Assembly (NCBI RefSeq): GCF_033097365.1
Contig: NZ_AP028461.1
Span: 8,060,001-8,124,000 of the forward strand
Source: Actinoplanes sichuanensis
Lineage (GTDB): Bacteria; Actinomycetota; Actinomycetes; Mycobacteriales; Micromonosporaceae
Length of the DNA stretch: 64,000 nucleotides
Direction: 5' to 3'
This document shows positions 15,208-24,851 of the stretch, one piece after another (position 1 is the stretch's first letter; each line of letters opens with the position of its first letter). Under the pieces are notes generated by a model. It was not told the DNA's origin. It saw only the letters and a list, made by a program, of their open reading frames with translations, and made no database searches. The position numbers and the translations under genes were made by a program.

Positions 15208-17635
15208 AGTCCTCGATGTGGAAGTGGCTGGCCACCGTGCGGAAGGCGAACCAGCCGCTGTCGTACGGGGTGGCGTCGGTGTGGTCGAAGACCAGCCGGT
15301 CGTCGCTGTAGTAGCGGATCTGCTGCCCGTTCACCTGGATCCGGACCTTGATCGGTACGTTCGCCTCGATCAGCGGGGACGTGTAGTCGTAGAGCAACGG
15401 GCGGTTGCCCGGTTCACCGACGTACTTGCGGAACCTGGTGGTGGTGTTCAGGTTCGCGCCCTGGCCGACGTAGTAGGTCTTCAGATAGTCGTACTGGGCG
15501 AAGGCGCCGTTGCGGGTGGTCGCGAAGATGTCGTCGGGTGAACGCACGTCCCGGGCGTTCCAGAACGTGTTCAGGTCGGTGACGTGATCGTTCGGCCCGC
15601 CGGCGCTCACCGGGGTGGCGGTGAACTCGATCTCGTACGGCCCCTCGATCTCCTGCTTGAGCCAGACCGTCGCACCGTTCGGTACGTCGATGTCCAGGAT
15701 CCCGCCGGCGGCCGCCACCGTGCCGCCGCTCTGGAGTTCCGACGACCACGTGCCGGAATCGGTCACGAAGTCGTCCTCCGCGATGACCGACCACGTGCTC
15801 TTGCGGGCCGTGGTGATCCGCGGCTTGGCCGGCGGACGGCTGCCGAATCCGAGGTAGAAGTCGGTCAGCGTGGACTGCAGGTAACCGCGGACCGTCCAGC
15901 CCAGCCGGTAGCCCGGGTTGTGCGCCAGGGTGTAGAGCTTGACGTTCGTCGGGATGTTCGTGGTGAACAGCCGCAGCGTGGTGTGGTCGGCGGTCTCGGC
16001 GAAGTACTCCTCGCGCCAGTCGCCGAGGATGTCTCCGTAGAACGGGACCGCGTTGCGCCACGACGAGACCACACCGGACGGTTCGAAGATCTTCGAGGTG
16101 GTCTGCTTCTTCGGGTTCCACTTCTCGACGTACGTGTTGTCGAGCAGCTCGGAGCCCTTGTCGCCGTCCCACCAGATGCGGAAGTCGACACTCGGCGTGG
16201 TCTTCGAGATCTGCGTGCCGTCGACGCTCCACACACCGGCGCCGGGCAGGTCGGTGTTCGCGGTGGCGGCCCAGAACTCGTAGCCGTCGTGGGACGGGTC
16301 GATGTCGGCGGTGGTACCGCGCGGGATGTCCCAGAGGGTGGCGTCCGGCGGGACGTCCGGGTGCGAACCGGTGATCAGGCGCTCGCCGGTGGCCGCGTCG
16401 AAGTAGTACCAGGGGAAGTTCGTGAAGATCCCGCCCTCGGTCTGCTGGATCGCGTAACCCTCCAGGCCGGGGCGCTTCGGGTCGAGGTCTCCGATGTGGA
16501 ACCGGTCGCCGTGCACCGATCCCGCCACGACGTAACGGAACGTGCCGTCGCTGTTGACGACGTAGTTACCGTCCGCGATGTCATCCCGGCCGTCCTGGTC
16601 GACGTCGATGATCCGCAGCTGGTGGAAACTGGTGCCCTGGTCGACCCCGCGGACGAACTTCCAACGCCGGGTCAGCGTGCGGCCGTCGAAGTCCCAGGCC
16701 GCGAAGAGGACCCGGAAGTCACCTCGCTTGGCGCCGATCCGGACCACCTGCTTGGTGATCAGGCTGGGGTGCACACCGTCCAGGTAGGCGACGCCGTACT
16801 GGCCACCGGACGGTCCGTCGGCCACGAAGTCGGCGGCCACCGGCACCCGCTCACGCTCGACACCGGTCCGGCCGTCGATCACCGAGACGAACTGGTCGAG
16901 AGCACCCGCCGACCTGATCACCGCACCGTTACTGAAGGTGACACCGTTGGCGGTCTTCACGAGGACCTCGGCCCGGCCGTCACCGTCCAGGTCGTACACC
17001 GTCACGTTGTCGTCGTTGCGGTAGCCGGCCACCTCGCCGTATCCGCTGATCGCGGCGAGCGGCGGGTCGTTCGCGGCGTTGCCACCGGCCCTGGCGTACG
17101 AGTTGACGCCCAGGTCGACCCGCCACAGGTTGCGCCCGTCGAGGGTGTACGCCTCCAGGTAGTTCGGCTGATCCAGGGCGTAGGACAGCCGGGAGACGAC
17201 GATCTCGTAGCGGCCGTCGCCGTCCAGGTCGCCGGGCCACGCGTGCTGCACGTGGTAGTTCGGCGCGGGCAGCAGCGGGATGTCACCGGGTGTGATGGCC
17301 GGGCCGCTGGGGGCCTGCTCCCGGTTCTTGACGACGGCCCGGACGGTGTAGACGCCGGTGCCGGGGGTGGTGTCGGTGAAGTTCGTCGACTCGTCGATCG
17401 GTTTCCGGTTGAGCCTCGTCGCGCCCTTGTAGACGTTGAACGCGACGTTGCCGCCGTATTCGGTGCCGAGCAGACGCCAGCTCAGGAAGGTACCGCCGCT
17501 CTGAGCGGGCACGGCGACCAGGCCGCGGTCCAGTGCCTCGACGATCCGGCTCTTCGTATGACCGGCCTGCGCCGGTGTCGCCAGCAGACCGGCGGCCAGG
17601 GTGGCACCGGCCGCGGCGGCGATGATCGCTCTCAT
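15179..17635 (-). CDS. Secreted rhamnogalacturonan lyase (PL11) with C-terminal DUF6250-like domain
   Basis: 818 aa. It cleaves the rhamnogalacturonan-I backbone of pectin by beta-elimination. A Sec signal (residues 1-24, ending TPAQAG) leads into the PL11 eight-bladed propeller, marked by calcium-loop repeats such as DLDGDGRYEIV, DLDGDGRAEVLV and DVDQDGRDDI. The last 200 residues (from about WSVIAEDDFV) form a jelly-roll domain resembling DUF6250, ending IEDFTIWRPP, which probably binds carbohydrate. Monocistronic. It indicates plant-litter degradation. Confidence 0.92.
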   Translation of the reverse strand: MRAIIAAAAGATLAAGLLATPAQAGHTKSRIVEALDRGLVAVPAQSGGTFLSWRLLGTEYGGNVAFNVYKGATRLNRKPIDESTNFTDTTPGTGVYTVRAVVKNREQAPSGPAITPGDIPLLPAPNYHVQHAWPGDLDGDGRYEIVVSRLSYALDQPNYLEAYTLDGRNLWRVDLGVNSYARAGGNAANDPPLAAISGYGEVAGYRNDDNVTVYDLDGDGRAEVLVKTANGVTFSNGAVIRSAGALDQFVSVIDGRTGVERERVPVAADFVADGPSGGQYGVAYLDGVHPSLITKQVVRIGAKRGDFRVLFAAWDFDGRTLTRRWKFVRGVDQGTSFHQLRIIDVDQDGRDDIADGNYVVNSDGTFRYVVAGSVHGDRFHIGDLDPKRPGLEGYAIQQTEGGIFTNFPWYYFDAATGERLITGSHPDVPPDATLWDIPRGTTADIDPSHDGYEFWAATANTDLPGAGVWSVDGTQISKTTPSVDFRIWWDGDKGSELLDNTYVEKWNPKKQTTSKIFEPSGVVSSWRNAVPFYGDILGDWREEYFAETADHTTLRLFTTNIPTNVKLYTLAHNPGYRLGWTVRGYLQSTLTDFYLGFGSRPPAKPRITTARKSTWSVIAEDDFVTDSGTWSSELQSGGTVAAAGGILDIDVPNGATVWLKQEIEGPYEIEFTATPVSAGGPNDHVTDLNTFWNARDVRSPDDIFATTRNGAFAQYDYLKTYYVGQGANLNTTTRFRKYVGEPGNRPLLYDYTSPLIEANVPIKVRIQVNGQQIRYYSDDRLVFDHTDATPYDSGWFAFRTVASHFHIEDFTIWRPPAV

Positions 17636-17713
17636 GCACCGGACGGTAGGGGACGCTTGTGTATCGACGTTTGCGGAAGTTTGAAGCCCATCATGTCGAT
17701 CGGAATCGTTGAC

Positions 17714-18000
17714 TCAGGTGAGAGCTTTGCCGCGCTGCAGAACTGAGACGGTGGCCACGCTCCCATCGAGCACGGCGATCAGGAGCTCGAGTTGTTCCCG
17801 CAGTTCGGGGCCGACTGGCAGGCCGGTGACATCAACCGCTCGGCCCGGGTGAGCAGGTACATGAGGTCCGTGGATCCCCGCATCGTCGGGATGGTGGCGA
17901 ACAGGGACCGCCCAGCCGCCCTGAATCGATCCCCCAGCAGTGTCAGGACTGTGCCATCGAACTCACGCCCCCCGAGGCGATGGCAGAACTTTGACACCAC
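17714..18000 (-). pseudogene. Small hypothetical gene with a probable frameshift
   Basis: A GAGGAG site precedes tandem GTG codons at 18000/17997. The first frame reads VSKFCHRLGGREFDGTVL... to about residue 55 (YLLTRAERL) and then loses protein character, stopping at 17779. The next frame continues sensibly as DVTGLPVGPELREQL and ELLIAVLDGSV, stopping at 17714. One indel near 17815-17835 would join them into a protein of about 95 residues. Either a recent pseudogene or a sequencing error. Family unrecognised. Confidence 0.4.
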
Positions 18001-18192
18001 CTCCTCATGATCTAGCGCGCTCTTACAGGGGTTTCTCGCGGCATTCGAGGCGGTGGCTACAGAGTTGGAACATTCAAGAAATGTCAGAGCAATGACGCGG
18101 AGTCAATCTGCTCTCACCTGCAGCAGCCGGCCGCACCTTGCCGGCGTGACCCCGGCTGCACGCCCCCTTGAGCAGGAACGGAGTTCCCCTAT
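18001..18192. promoter_or_regulatory. urt operon upstream region with small inverted repeats
   Basis: ACATT-CAAGA-AATGT (18070-18084) and TGAC-GCGGA-GTCA (about 18093-18105) are small inverted repeats before urtA. They could be operators for the TetR pair at the operon end or for a nitrogen regulator, but neither fits a known GlnR site well. A GGAG ribosome site lies near 18178-18183. Confidence 0.3.
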
Positions 18193-19494
18193 ATGTCCAC
18201 CACCAGCAAGCGGCTGCGCACGCTGACGACCATGGGCGCCCTCGGGACGACCCTGGCCCTCGTGCTCGCCGGCTGCGGCGCCCGAGCCGGCGACGAAGCG
18301 GCGGCCGGCGGCGCGACGTCCGCGGCACCCAGCTGCGTCGACACCTCCGGCAGCACGGTCAAGCTCGGCTTCCTCAACTCCCTCACCGGCGGCATGGCGA
18401 TCTCCGAGAAGACCGTCTCCAACGTGCTGCACATGGCCGCCGACGAGATCAACGCCGGGGGTGGCATCCTCGGCAAGAAGATCGCGTACGTCCAGGAGGA
18501 CGGCGCCACCGACTGGCCCACCTTCGCGGAGAAGACCGAGAAGCTGCTCACCCAGGACTGCGTCGCCGCGATCTTCGGCGGTTGGACCTCGTCCTCCCGT
18601 AAGGCCGTCAAGCCGGTCGTCGAGAAGCACAACGGCCTCTTCTTCTACCCGGTGCAGTACGAGGGCCTGGAGTCGTCGCCGAACATCTACTACACCGGGG
18701 CGACCACCAACCAGCAGATCATCCCGGCGATGGACTTCCTCGCCGCCCGGGGCGTGAAGAGGTTGTTCCTGGCGGGCAGCGACTACGTCTTCCCGCGCAC
18801 CGCGAACGCGATCATCAAGCTGTACGCGGCCAAGCTCGGCATCGAGATCGTCGGTGAGGAGTACGTGCCGCTCGACAAGGACGACTGGACCAGCCAGGTG
18901 GCGAAGATCGTGGCGGCCAAGCCCGACTTCATCTTCAACACCATCAACGGCTCGTCGAACGTCGGGTTCGTCAAGGCGTACTACGACGCCGGCCTCAAAG
19001 CCGAGACCACGCCGATCATCTCGGTGTCGATCGCCGAGGAGGAGGCACCGGCGATGGGCCACGAGGTCACCGGCCAGTACGCCTCCTGGAACTACTTCCA
19101 GTCGCTCAAGACCGACACCAACCCCAAGTTCATCGAGAGCTGGAAGGCCTACCCCAGCAGCAGCGGTGTCACCTCCGACCCGATGGAGGCCGCCTACATC
19201 TCGCTGTACCTGTACAAGGCCCTCGTCGAGGCGGCCGGCTCGTTCGACGTCGACGCGGTGAACGCCGCGGCGAAGAAGAACACGATCACGTTCGACGCAC
19301 CGGAGGGCAAGGTCACGCTCGACGGCGAGAACCACCACATCTCGAAGCCGGGCCACATCGGCAAGATCAACTCCAGCAACCAGTTCGACATCGTCTGGGC
19401 CTCCGACAAGTTCATCGAGCCCGATCCGTACCTCGAGGGCTACGACTGGTTCCCGGCGGACATCCGCAAGCAGCTGGTCGACGCGGCGGGCTGA
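18193..19494 (+). CDS. urtA: ABC transporter substrate-binding lipoprotein, urea/short-chain amide type
   Basis: 433 aa. The N terminus carries a lipobox LVLAGC (Cys near residue 28), so it is anchored outside the membrane. The mature domain is a type I periplasmic-binding fold of the UrtA/FmdD/AmiC family: LGFLNSLTGGMAISE, GGWTSSSRKAVKPVVE, NGLFFYPVQYEGLESSPN. It would deliver urea or a small amide to UrtBC. First gene of an operon running to 25992. No urease genes follow, so the true ligand could be another amide. Confidence 0.93.
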   Translation: MSTTSKRLRTLTTMGALGTTLALVLAGCGARAGDEAAAGGATSAAPSCVDTSGSTVKLGFLNSLTGGMAISEKTVSNVLHMAADEINAGGGILGKKIAYVQEDGATDWPTFAEKTEKLLTQDCVAAIFGGWTSSSRKAVKPVVEKHNGLFFYPVQYEGLESSPNIYYTGATTNQQIIPAMDFLAARGVKRLFLAGSDYVFPRTANAIIKLYAAKLGIEIVGEEYVPLDKDDWTSQVAKIVAAKPDFIFNTINGSSNVGFVKAYYDAGLKAETTPIISVSIAEEEAPAMGHEVTGQYASWNYFQSLKTDTNPKFIESWKAYPSSSGVTSDPMEAAYISLYLYKALVEAAGSFDVDAVNAAAKKNTITFDAPEGKVTLDGENHHISKPGHIGKINSSNQFDIVWASDKFIEPDPYLEGYDWFPADIRKQLVDAAG

Positions 19495-19565
19495 TCGCCC
19501 GCGGGGTCGCGTGTCACCGACGGCACGCGGCCCCTCCCCCGTTTCCGAGACGCTAAAGAGAGCGA

Positions 19566-20456
19566 GTGCACGTGGACGCACTGATCGCACCGCTGCTGAA
19601 CGGCAGCGCACAGGGTGCGCTGCTCCTGCTCGCCGCGCTGGGCCTCTCGCTCACCTTCGGGCAGATGGGCGTGATCAACATGGCCCACGGCGAGTTCCTC
19701 ATGCTCGGCGCCTTCGCCGCCTACCTCGTCCAGCAGGTCATCACCGCCACCGACCTGTCGATCCCGGTCGCGCTGCCGGTCGCGTTCGTCGTCGCCGGCC
19801 TGTTCGGCCTCCTGCTGGAGGTCACCATCATCCAGTGGATGTACCGCAGGCCCCTGGACACCCTGCTCGTCACGGTCGGTGTCAGCCTGATCCTGCAGCA
19901 GGCGGCGCTGCAGATCTTCCCGTCCCAGGGCGTCCCGGTGGAGAAGCCCGGATGGCTCGACGGGCAGCTGAACATCCTCGGCTACGACTGGCCGCTCCGG
20001 CAGCTGTTCACCATCCTGCTCGCGACGGTCTGCGTCGCCGCGCTGTCGGCCTGGCTCAAGTACACCTCGTTCGGCCGCCGCATCCGGGCGACCGTGCACA
20101 ACCGGGACCTCGCCGAGACCTCCGGGATCTCCACACGCACCATCGACCGCCTCACCTTCTTCGCCGGATCGGGCCTGGCCGGCGTCGCCGGCGTGGCCGC
20201 GTCACTCATCGGCGGCACGAACTCCCAGATGGGCGCGCAGTACATCATCCCGGCCTTCCTCGTCGTCGCCGCCGGAGGCATCGGCCAGCTCAAGGGCACC
20301 ATCATCGCCGCGTGGGCGGTGGGCGTCGCGCTCGCGTACTTCGCCTACTGGACGACCGGCAGCCTGGCGCAGGTGCTCGCCTTCATCCTCGTGATCGTCT
20401 TCCTGCAGCTGCGCCCGCAGGGCCTGTTCACGGTGCGAACCAGGAGTCTGGCATGA
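19566..20456 (+). CDS. urtB: ABC transporter permease, urea type
   Basis: 296 aa LivH/UrtB-like inner-membrane permease with about eight helices and the family segment GQMGVINMAHGEFLMLGAF near residue 35. GTG 19566 or GTG 19572 may be the start; an AGAGAG stretch precedes both. The gene follows urtA after 71 bases and overlaps urtC by four bases (ATGA). It forms the membrane channel with UrtC. Confidence 0.93.
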   Translation: MHVDALIAPLLNGSAQGALLLLAALGLSLTFGQMGVINMAHGEFLMLGAFAAYLVQQVITATDLSIPVALPVAFVVAGLFGLLLEVTIIQWMYRRPLDTLLVTVGVSLILQQAALQIFPSQGVPVEKPGWLDGQLNILGYDWPLRQLFTILLATVCVAALSAWLKYTSFGRRIRATVHNRDLAETSGISTRTIDRLTFFAGSGLAGVAGVAASLIGGTNSQMGAQYIIPAFLVVAAGGIGQLKGTIIAAWAVGVALAYFAYWTTGSLAQVLAFILVIVFLQLRPQGLFTVRTRSLA

Positions 20457-21547
20457 CAAAGAAGCCTTGGATCTCCCTCAGCGGCATCGGGGTGTTCGCC
20501 GTCCTGCTCCTCGCCGTCGCTCCCCTCGTCCTCACCGATCACTGGCTCAACAATCTCGGCAAGTACTGCTGCTGGGCCATCGCCGCGGTCGGCATCGGCC
20601 TGGCGTGGGGCCGGGGCGGGATGCTCGTGATGGGTCAGGGGGTGTTCTTCGCTCTCGGCGCCTACTCGATGGCCATGCACCTCACGCTGGAGACCGCCGG
20701 TGACCGGATCCCCGGGTTCATGGTGCTCTACGACCCGCTCGCACCGCTTCCGGCGTTCTGGGAACCGTTCCGCAGCGCGGGGTTCACCCTGCTGGCGATC
20801 GTGCTGCTCCCGGTGGTCATGGCCGGCATCCTCGGGTACGCGCTGTTCAAGCGCCGGGTGAAGGGCGCGTACTTCGCGATCCTGACGCAGGCGCTCGCCG
20901 TCGCGCTGGCCACCCTGATCAGTTCCACGATCCGCGAGACCGGCGGCGACACCGGGCTCAGCGACTTCAAGTACTTCTTCGGCTTCGTGCTGAACGACCC
21001 GGCCAACAAGGTCATGGTGTTCCTCATCGCGGCCGGGCTCCTCGTCGTGTGCCTGCTCGCGGTCTGGCAGCTCTACCGCAGCCGCTTCGGTGAGCTGCTC
21101 GTCGCCACCCGGGACGCCGAGGAGCGGGTGCGCTTCCTCGGCTACGACCCGGCCAACGTCAAGCTCGTCGCCTTCGTCGTCTCCGCGCTGATGGCAAGCA
21201 TCGGCGGTGCGATGTTCGTACCCATCGTCGGCATCATCACCCCGGCCGAGATCGGCGCCGCCGCCTCGATCCTGATGATCGCGGGTGTCGCCTTCGGCGG
21301 CCGTGCCTCGCTCTTCGGCCCCGCGCTCGGCGCGATGGCGGTCGGTTGGGGACAGTCCAGCCTCGGCTCGACCTGGCCCGAAGGCTGGACCTACATCCTC
21401 GGCCTGCTGTTCATCGTCGTCATCCTCTTCCTGCCGAACGGGCTGTCGTCGCTGCCGGCCAGGTTCACGGGGCGAGCCCGCCGGAAGCCCGTCGACCAGC
21501 CCGCCACGGCACCGGTCGTCGCCGAACTCGAAGAGGTCAGGTCATGA
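20453..21547 (+). CDS. urtC: ABC transporter permease, urea type
   Basis: 364 aa LivM/UrtC-like permease with nine or ten hydrophobic segments. ATG 20453 overlaps the urtB stop and has a CAGGAG ribosome site. Family motifs GRGGMLVMGQGVFFALGAYSM and AGVAFGGRASLFGPALGA are intact. The C-terminal tail is charged. The stop overlaps an 18-codon mini-ORF leading into urtD. Confidence 0.93.
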   Translation: MTKKPWISLSGIGVFAVLLLAVAPLVLTDHWLNNLGKYCCWAIAAVGIGLAWGRGGMLVMGQGVFFALGAYSMAMHLTLETAGDRIPGFMVLYDPLAPLPAFWEPFRSAGFTLLAIVLLPVVMAGILGYALFKRRVKGAYFAILTQALAVALATLISSTIRETGGDTGLSDFKYFFGFVLNDPANKVMVFLIAAGLLVVCLLAVWQLYRSRFGELLVATRDAEERVRFLGYDPANVKLVAFVVSALMASIGGAMFVPIVGIITPAEIGAAASILMIAGVAFGGRASLFGPALGAMAVGWGQSSLGSTWPEGWTYILGLLFIVVILFLPNGLSSLPARFTGRARRKPVDQPATAPVVAELEEVRS

Positions 21548-21600
21548 CCGTCCGCACCGAGCGACACTTCCGCGGCACGACGAAGGAGGCTCAGTCATGA
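21544..21600 (+). CDS. 18-codon mini-ORF bridging urtC and urtD
   Basis: ATG 21544 overlaps the urtC stop (ATGA) and its own TGA overlaps the urtD ATG (ATGA), so ribosomes could step from urtC to urtD through it. The urtD GGAGG site (21584-21588) lies inside it. The peptide (MTVRTERHFRG...) has no recognisable domain. It may be only a translational coupler, or a chance frame. Confidence 0.35.
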   Translation: MTVRTERHFRGTTKEAQS

Positions 21601-22343
21601 CCGATTCGCTTGTCGTCACGGATCTCCGCGTCGAGTTCTCCGGCTTCGTCGCGGTCGACGGAGTCAGTTTCGACGCGCACCCCGGCGAGGTCAGATTCCT
21701 CATCGGACCGAACGGCGCCGGCAAGACGACCTGCATCGACGCCGTCACCGGGCTGGTCAAGGGCACCGGGTCGGCGAGGCTCGGCGAGAAGGAACTGCTC
21801 GGCAGACAGGTACACCGGATCGTCCGCCTCGGGGTCGGCCGCACGTTCCAGACCGCGAGCGTCTTCGACGAGCTCACCGTGCTGCAGAACCTGGACATCG
21901 CCGCCGGGCGCCACCGCTCCCCGCTCTCACTCCTGCGGACCAGACGTGGCGTCGACCCGTCGATCGAGCAGGCGCTGGAGGAGACCGGACTCACCGGCGA
22001 GCTCACCACGCCGGCCGGCATCCTGTCGCACGGCCAGAAGCAGTGGCTGGAGATCGCGATGCTGCTCGTGCAGGACGCGAAGGTGCTGCTGCTCGACGAA
22101 CCCGTCGCGGGTATGAGCCAGGACGAGCGCACCGCGACCGGCGAGCTTCTCCAGCGCATCGCGGCGAAGCGGATCGTGCTCGTGGTCGAGCACGACATGG
22201 ACTTCATGCGCCGGTACGCCACCCGCGTGACGGTGCTGCACCAGGGCCGGGTACTCGCACAGGGCGCGGTGGCCGAGGTGCAGGCCGATCCCCGGGTGCA
22301 GGAGGTCTACCTCGGCACCGCAGACGCCATGACGGAGGGCTGA
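21597..22343 (+). CDS. urtD: ABC transporter ATP-binding protein, urea type
   Basis: 248 aa LivG-like ATPase. Walker A GPNGAGKT (residues 38-45), signature-like LSHGQKQWLEI, Walker B KVLLLDEP and switch His in VVEHDMDF are present. A GAAGGAGG ribosome site supports ATG 21597. It pairs with UrtE to power the UrtBC channel. UrtE starts one base after its stop. Confidence 0.93.
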   Translation: MTDSLVVTDLRVEFSGFVAVDGVSFDAHPGEVRFLIGPNGAGKTTCIDAVTGLVKGTGSARLGEKELLGRQVHRIVRLGVGRTFQTASVFDELTVLQNLDIAAGRHRSPLSLLRTRRGVDPSIEQALEETGLTGELTTPAGILSHGQKQWLEIAMLLVQDAKVLLLDEPVAGMSQDERTATGELLQRIAAKRIVLVVEHDMDFMRRYATRVTVLHQGRVLAQGAVAEVQADPRVQEVYLGTADAMTEG

Positions 22344-22344
22344 C

Positions 22345-23028
22345 ATGCTGGAACTCACCGACATCGAAGCCGGCTACGGCCGTACCCGGGTGCTGCACGG
22401 CGTGACGGTGCCGACCGGCCGGGTGGTGGCCGTGCTCGGCCACAACGGCGCCGGCAAGTCGACCCTGTTGCGTCTCGCGATCGGCCTGATCAAGCCGTCG
22501 AAGGGCCGGGTGGTGTTCGACGGTGCGGACGTCACGTCGCTCGCCCCCAACCAGCGCGTCGCTCGCGGCATGGCGTACGTGCCGCAGGGTCAGCAGTCGT
22601 TCGGGCAGCTCACCACGCTGGAGAATCTCCAGCTCGTCGCCGACGGGCGCCGGGGCGGCCGGGCCCTGATCGACGCGCAGCTGGCTCGCTTCCCGGCACT
22701 GGAGCAGTTCGCCGCCCGGAAGGCGGGCCTGCTCTCCGGCGGGCAGCGCCAACAGCTCGCCATCGCCCGCGCCCTCATCACCGAGCCGAAGCTGCTCATC
22801 CTCGACGAGCCGACCGAGGGCATCCAGCCCACGATCGTCGCCGAGATCGAGCAGACCATCATGCAGCTGGCCGACGAGGGCATCAACGTGCTGCTCGTCG
22901 AGCAGCACATCGGCTTCGCCCTCGAGGCCGCCGAGCGCTATGTCGTGCTCGCCTCAGGCCACGTCACCCGGACCGGAGAGGGGGGCAAGGCGGCGACCTC
23001 CACCGTGCGAGCAGCCATGGCGATCTGA
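22345..23028 (+). CDS. urtE: ABC transporter ATP-binding protein, urea type
   Basis: 227 aa LivF-like ATPase. Walker A GHNGAGKS, the Q-loop segment YVPQGQQSFGQLT typical of UrtE, signature LSGGQRQQLAIARAL, Walker B LLILDEPTEG and H-loop VEQHIGF are intact. It completes the five-gene transporter. The NCS1 permease follows after about 95 bases. Confidence 0.93.
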   Translation: MLELTDIEAGYGRTRVLHGVTVPTGRVVAVLGHNGAGKSTLLRLAIGLIKPSKGRVVFDGADVTSLAPNQRVARGMAYVPQGQQSFGQLTTLENLQLVADGRRGGRALIDAQLARFPALEQFAARKAGLLSGGQRQQLAIARALITEPKLLILDEPTEGIQPTIVAEIEQTIMQLADEGINVLLVEQHIGFALEAAERYVVLASGHVTRTGEGGKAATSTVRAAMAI

Positions 23029-23123
23029 ACCGGCATGACCGACCGCACCGAGCGGCACCCTCTCACGCCGAACCGTGAACGTCGCAGGCGGGGGCCGGGA
23101 GGGCAGGCCAATGAGGGCACAGC

Positions 23124-24851
23124 ATGACTCACACCCGCAACGCCGTCGTAACACCGGACCGCGAAATTTGCCCTGTGTCGACGGACAACGCGCGCGCGGC
23201 CGCAGAGGACAGCCTGGAGGACTACGCCTTCCGCTATGTGCCGCGCACCTTCCGGCGCTGGAGCGCGGCCTCCGTCGGTGCGACCGCGCTCGGGTCCATC
23301 GCGTTCCTCGCCGACTTCTCGATCGGCGCGAGCATCGGCATCGACCACGGCACCGCCAACGCCGTGCTCGGCATCGTGTTCGCGTCGGTCATCATCGTCA
23401 TCGTCGGCGTGCCGGTCGCCTACTACGCCGCCCGGTACAACCTGGACCTCGACCTGATCGCCCGCGGCTCGGGATTCGGCTACTACGGCTCCATCATCAC
23501 GACGGTGATCTTCGCCGGCTTCACCTGCATCTTCTTCGCCCTGGAGGGCGCCATCATGGCGCAGGGGCTGCAGGTGGCGACGGGGATGCCGCTGTGGCTC
23601 GGTTATCTCGTCTCGACCGTCGTCGTGATCCCGATCGTCATCTACGGCATGCGCGCACTGGAGCGCCTGCAGTTCTGGACGACGCCGCTGTGGCTCGCCC
23701 TCGCCCTGCTGCCGCTGCTGTGGATCGTCGTCTCCGACCCCGAGGCGGTCCGCGCCTTCACGTCGTTCACCGGTGACTCCGACGGCTCGATCAGCTTCGG
23801 GGCCGTGGTCTCGAGTGCGGCGGTGTGCTTCGCCCTCACCCCGCAGCTGGCGGAGCAGATCGACTACATCCGCGCCATGCCACCCCGCACGCCGTCGAAC
23901 ACCCGCTCCTGGTGGACGTCGTTCGCGTTCGCCGGCCCGGGTTGGGTCGTCTTCAGCGGCACCAAGCAGGTGATCGGGGTGTTTCTCGCGGTCTATCTCC
24001 TGGTGAGGGTCGAACCCACGCTCGGGCACCAGGCGACCGAACCGGTCAAGCAATTCGTCGTGATGTATCAGACCCTCCTCCCCGACTGGCTCGCGATCGT
24101 GCTCGCCCTGGTGCTCATCGTGGTGGCGCAGGTGAAGATCAACGTGACGAACGCGTACTCGGGCTCGCTCGCGTGGTCGAACGTGTTCACCCGGGTGGCG
24201 AAGCACTACCCGGGCCGCACGATCTTCGTCCTGTTCAACCTCGTGATCGCGTATGTGCTGATGATGTTGGACGTCTTCACCCTCATCTCCTTCGTGCTGA
24301 GCCTCTACGCGAACGTCGTGATGGCGTGGCTCGTGACGATCGCCACCGATATCGCGATCAACAAGTGGGTGCTGCGCATCTCGCCGCGTTTCCCCGAGTT
24401 CCGCCGCGGCATGCTGCACGACTGGAACCCGGTCGGGCCGGTGTCGGTGGGGCTCGCCTCGGTGCTGTCGCTGCTCGCGTTCGCCGGGGTGTTCGGCGCC
24501 GCCGTCAAGCCGTTCTCGGTGCTCATCGCGATCGGCGTCGCGGTCGTGGCCACGCCGGTCACGGCCCTCGCCACGCGCGGGCGCTACTACCTGCGCCGCC
24601 GCTCCGACGGCATCGACTCCCCCCGATTCGACGTCCACGGCAACCCCTCCGGCGAGCGGCTGCGCTGCCATGTCACCGGCTACACCTTCGAGCGGCCGGA
24701 TATGCTGGCCTCGGCCGAGAGAGGACCGCACGGCGAAGTGCAGTACGTCTCGTCGCTGGCGCTCACGCTCGACGATTCCGATCACTACGTGCTCCCGCCG
24801 GAAGTCACCGGGCCACCGCACCGGACGGCCGCCCGAAAGAGGGAGACGTGA
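23124..24851 (+). CDS. NCS1-family permease (purine/cytosine/allantoin/hydantoin type)
   Basis: 575 aa with about twelve transmembrane helices between residues 50 and 490. The first helices contain GATALGSIAFLADFSIG and the fourth region FGYYGSIITT, typical of NCS1 cation-nucleobase symporters. A cytosolic C-terminal domain of about 80 residues (CHVTGYTFERPDM...) is a less common extension. The substrate is a nitrogen-rich ring or amide compound. Its stop overlaps the next TetR gene by one base. Co-transcription with urtABCDE suggests that the operon imports related nitrogen compounds. Confidence 0.88.
   Translation: MTHTRNAVVTPDREICPVSTDNARAAAEDSLEDYAFRYVPRTFRRWSAASVGATALGSIAFLADFSIGASIGIDHGTANAVLGIVFASVIIVIVGVPVAYYAARYNLDLDLIARGSGFGYYGSIITTVIFAGFTCIFFALEGAIMAQGLQVATGMPLWLGYLVSTVVVIPIVIYGMRALERLQFWTTPLWLALALLPLLWIVVSDPEAVRAFTSFTGDSDGSISFGAVVSSAAVCFALTPQLAEQIDYIRAMPPRTPSNTRSWWTSFAFAGPGWVVFSGTKQVIGVFLAVYLLVRVEPTLGHQATEPVKQFVVMYQTLLPDWLAIVLALVLIVVAQVKINVTNAYSGSLAWSNVFTRVAKHYPGRTIFVLFNLVIAYVLMMLDVFTLISFVLSLYANVVMAWLVTIATDIAINKWVLRISPRFPEFRRGMLHDWNPVGPVSVGLASVLSLLAFAGVFGAAVKPFSVLIAIGVAVVATPVTALATRGRYYLRRRSDGIDSPRFDVHGNPSGERLRCHVTGYTFERPDMLASAERGPHGEVQYVSSLALTLDDSDHYVLPPEVTGPPHRTAARKRET

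Noticed and set aside
15584..17746. Long forward ORF of 720 codons opposite the rhamnogalacturonan lyase
   Set aside because: It is a GC-rich antisense shadow: Val/Asp/Arg/Gly repeats, no ribosome site, no domain, wholly opposite a clearly recognised gene.
17792..18010. Forward 72-codon ORF in the lyase-urtA gap
   Set aside because: No ribosome site and poor composition; the reverse strand has a good site and better coding character.
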